Assembly: GCF_900129465.1 (NCBI RefSeq)
Contig: NZ_FSRA01000002.1
Span: forward strand, 372,001-436,000
Length of the DNA: 64,000 nt
Source of the DNA: Chitinophaga niabensis
GTDB lineage: Bacteria > Bacteroidota > Bacteroidia > Chitinophagales > Chitinophagaceae
Direction of reading: 5' to 3'
Shown here piece by piece: positions 63,211 to 64,000 of this stretch (position 1 is its first letter; each line of letters opens with the position of its first letter). The notes beneath the pieces were generated by a model. It did no database searches and was not told the DNA's origin. It worked only from the letters and a program-made list of their open reading frames with translations. A program made the position numbers and the translations under genes.

Positions 63211-63251
63211 TATCAAGGTTACAAATTCACTATACATTGATTATAAGCATG

Positions 63252-64000
63252 TTAATTTTTAAGAATTTGAATATTTGTTCTCCTATTGCTTTGATGCCGG
63301 GCTTCATTGCAAGGGTCACAATCGTCAGCTGGTGCTCTTTTTCCCTGGAAGCCTGTAGCGATCCTCGCTGCAGGAATACCTTTTTGCAACAGGTATTCTT
63401 TTGCCTTCGCAGCACGATGGCTGGATAAAGTAATATTATAAGCATCGCTGCCTCTTACATCCGTATGAGCAGTGAGTAATACAGTAGCTGAAGGGTGTTC
63501 CTGCAATAACGTCACCAATTTATCCAGGATCGCTGCAGCATCTGCCCGGATGGAGCTCTTGTTGAAGTCGTAATAAATGTTTTCTATGGCCAGGCTTTCT
63601 TTAACAGTTTGCGCATCCAGGTAAAGCGTTACACGTATCGTATCGTTGCCGGTACGGCCAGCAGTAGATACTTCAACCGGTAATGCTTTCCGGCCGCCTT
63701 TATAAGCTGCTGCTGTATACTTACTATCATTGTTCAGCACTAAATAGTTGGTCCCATCTGCAGGCGTAATTTGTGTCCATTGCCTGTCTTTTGGCGGCTG
63801 GCTGATCAGTGTAAAAGCCTCCGGCACCGGGTTATTATTTAACTTATCCAACACCGTGGCTGCAAGGATCAGCACTTTTCTGTCCGGTTCAACAAATGGT
63901 GTTTTACTCATTTCCATGATAAAGGCATAGATATCATCATCTCCTATTCCCCCTTTGCGGTTAGAAGATAAATACCCGCGGGATTGCCCGTCTATCATGA
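63252..64000 (-). CDS. OmpA-family protein with PD40-like region (5' end outside window)
   Basis: The visible 248+ residues end with an OmpA C-terminal peptidoglycan-binding domain (IYYDFNKSSIRADA, LLTAHTDVRGSDAYN, SNRRTNIQ). They start with a fragment of a PD40 repeat (SRGYLSSNRKGGIGDDDIYAF), and a beta-rich middle may be a further module. In Bacteroidota such PD40-OmpA proteins are outer-membrane-linked peptidoglycan anchors, some part of type IX secretion. The gene continues past 64000. The 96-base gap to the receptor gene holds that operon's promoter. Confidence 0.88.
   Translation of the reverse strand, partial: MIDGQSRGYLSSNRKGGIGDDDIYAFIMEMSKTPFVEPDRKVLILAATVLDKLNNNPVPEAFTLISQPPKDRQWTQITPADGTNYLVLNNDSKYTAAAYKGGRKALPVEVSTAGRTGNDTIRVTLYLDAQTVKESLAIENIYYDFNKSSIRADAAAILDKLVTLLQEHPSATVLLTAHTDVRGSDAYNITLSSHRAAKAKEYLLQKGIPAARIATGFQGKRAPADDCDPCNEARHQSNRRTNIQILKN

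Noticed and set aside
1-64000. CRISPR arrays, insertion sequences, tRNA or rRNA genes
   Set aside because: No regularly spaced repeats, transposase-like frames, terminal inverted repeats or cloverleaf-type sequences were found in the gaps by reading; small RNAs cannot be excluded.

Overview
The window reads as a stretch of chromosome from a Bacteroidota member, most likely the Chitinophagaceae (Chitinophaga-like). Support: a SusC/SusD pair, a fused LpxC-FabZ, a PorX-type regulator of type IX secretion, the ftsX-DUF3098-uppP order, DUF4959/DUF4998-like surface lipoproteins, and promoters with the Bacteroidota -7 consensus TAnnTTTG instead of sigma70 boxes. Shine-Dalgarno sequences are not evident. 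No rRNA, tRNA, transposase, prophage or CRISPR array was seen. Most of the window is ordinary core genome; the accessory parts are about 3.5-16 kb, 47.3-48.1 kb and 59-64 kb.

Layout. 1-3.5 kb: tig (5' end missing), clpP and clpX, the classical protein quality-control cluster. 3.5-6 kb: a 64-residue orphan gene, a cupin protein, a diheme cytochrome c and a short AraC-type regulator. 6.2-16 kb: a GapN-like aldehyde dehydrogenase divergent from a susC-susD locus with two surface lipoproteins; the roughly 700-base divergent region carries three LacI-type operator palindromes. 16-20.6 kb (minus): porX, a 116-residue conserved-looking protein, a metallo-hydrolase, a ComEA-like protein and an acyl-CoA dehydrogenase. 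20.8-31.7 kb (plus): an HD hydrolase, then lpxD-lpxC/fabZ-lpxA for lipid A, an ABC ATPase overlapping lpxA, an MFS carrier, a second metallo-hydrolase, a lipoprotein, a HerA-like ATPase, an SdpI-like protein and an oxidoreductase.

31.8-36.5 kb (minus): copA-like ATPase, TRIC channel and a non-canonical recQ. 36.7-38.4 kb: tsaE and alanine dehydrogenase. 38.4-41 kb (minus): ftsX, DUF3098, uppP and an unknown gene. 41.2-47.3 kb: leuS and a tricorn-like peptidase. 47.3-48 kb: a HicB/HicA-like toxin-antitoxin pair with its own promoter and a candidate operator. 48-51.1 kb: a secreted endonuclease/exonuclease/phosphatase-family protein, an M28 peptidase and ruvB. 51.1-55.1 kb: two paralogous orphan response regulators, DUF3108, a flippase-like membrane protein and ruvC. 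55-59 kb: HIT protein, greA, a D-2-hydroxyacid dehydrogenase, rsmA and pdxA. 59-64 kb (minus): an operon of TonB-dependent receptor, secreted helical protein, winged-helix regulator and methyltransferase, preceded by a partial OmpA/PD40 protein.

The most useful leads are regulatory: the LacI-type operator triplet with no lacI gene nearby, the palindrome lying exactly in the promoter spacer of the TonB-receptor operon, the HicBA-like pair with an imperfect palindrome inside its promoter, the divergent ruvC/flippase pair that lacks ATG starts at the expected positions, and a GapN-like enzyme whose usual catalytic Glu is Gly. I found no large, clearly unprecedented multi-gene system. All family assignments are by reading motifs, without database searches.
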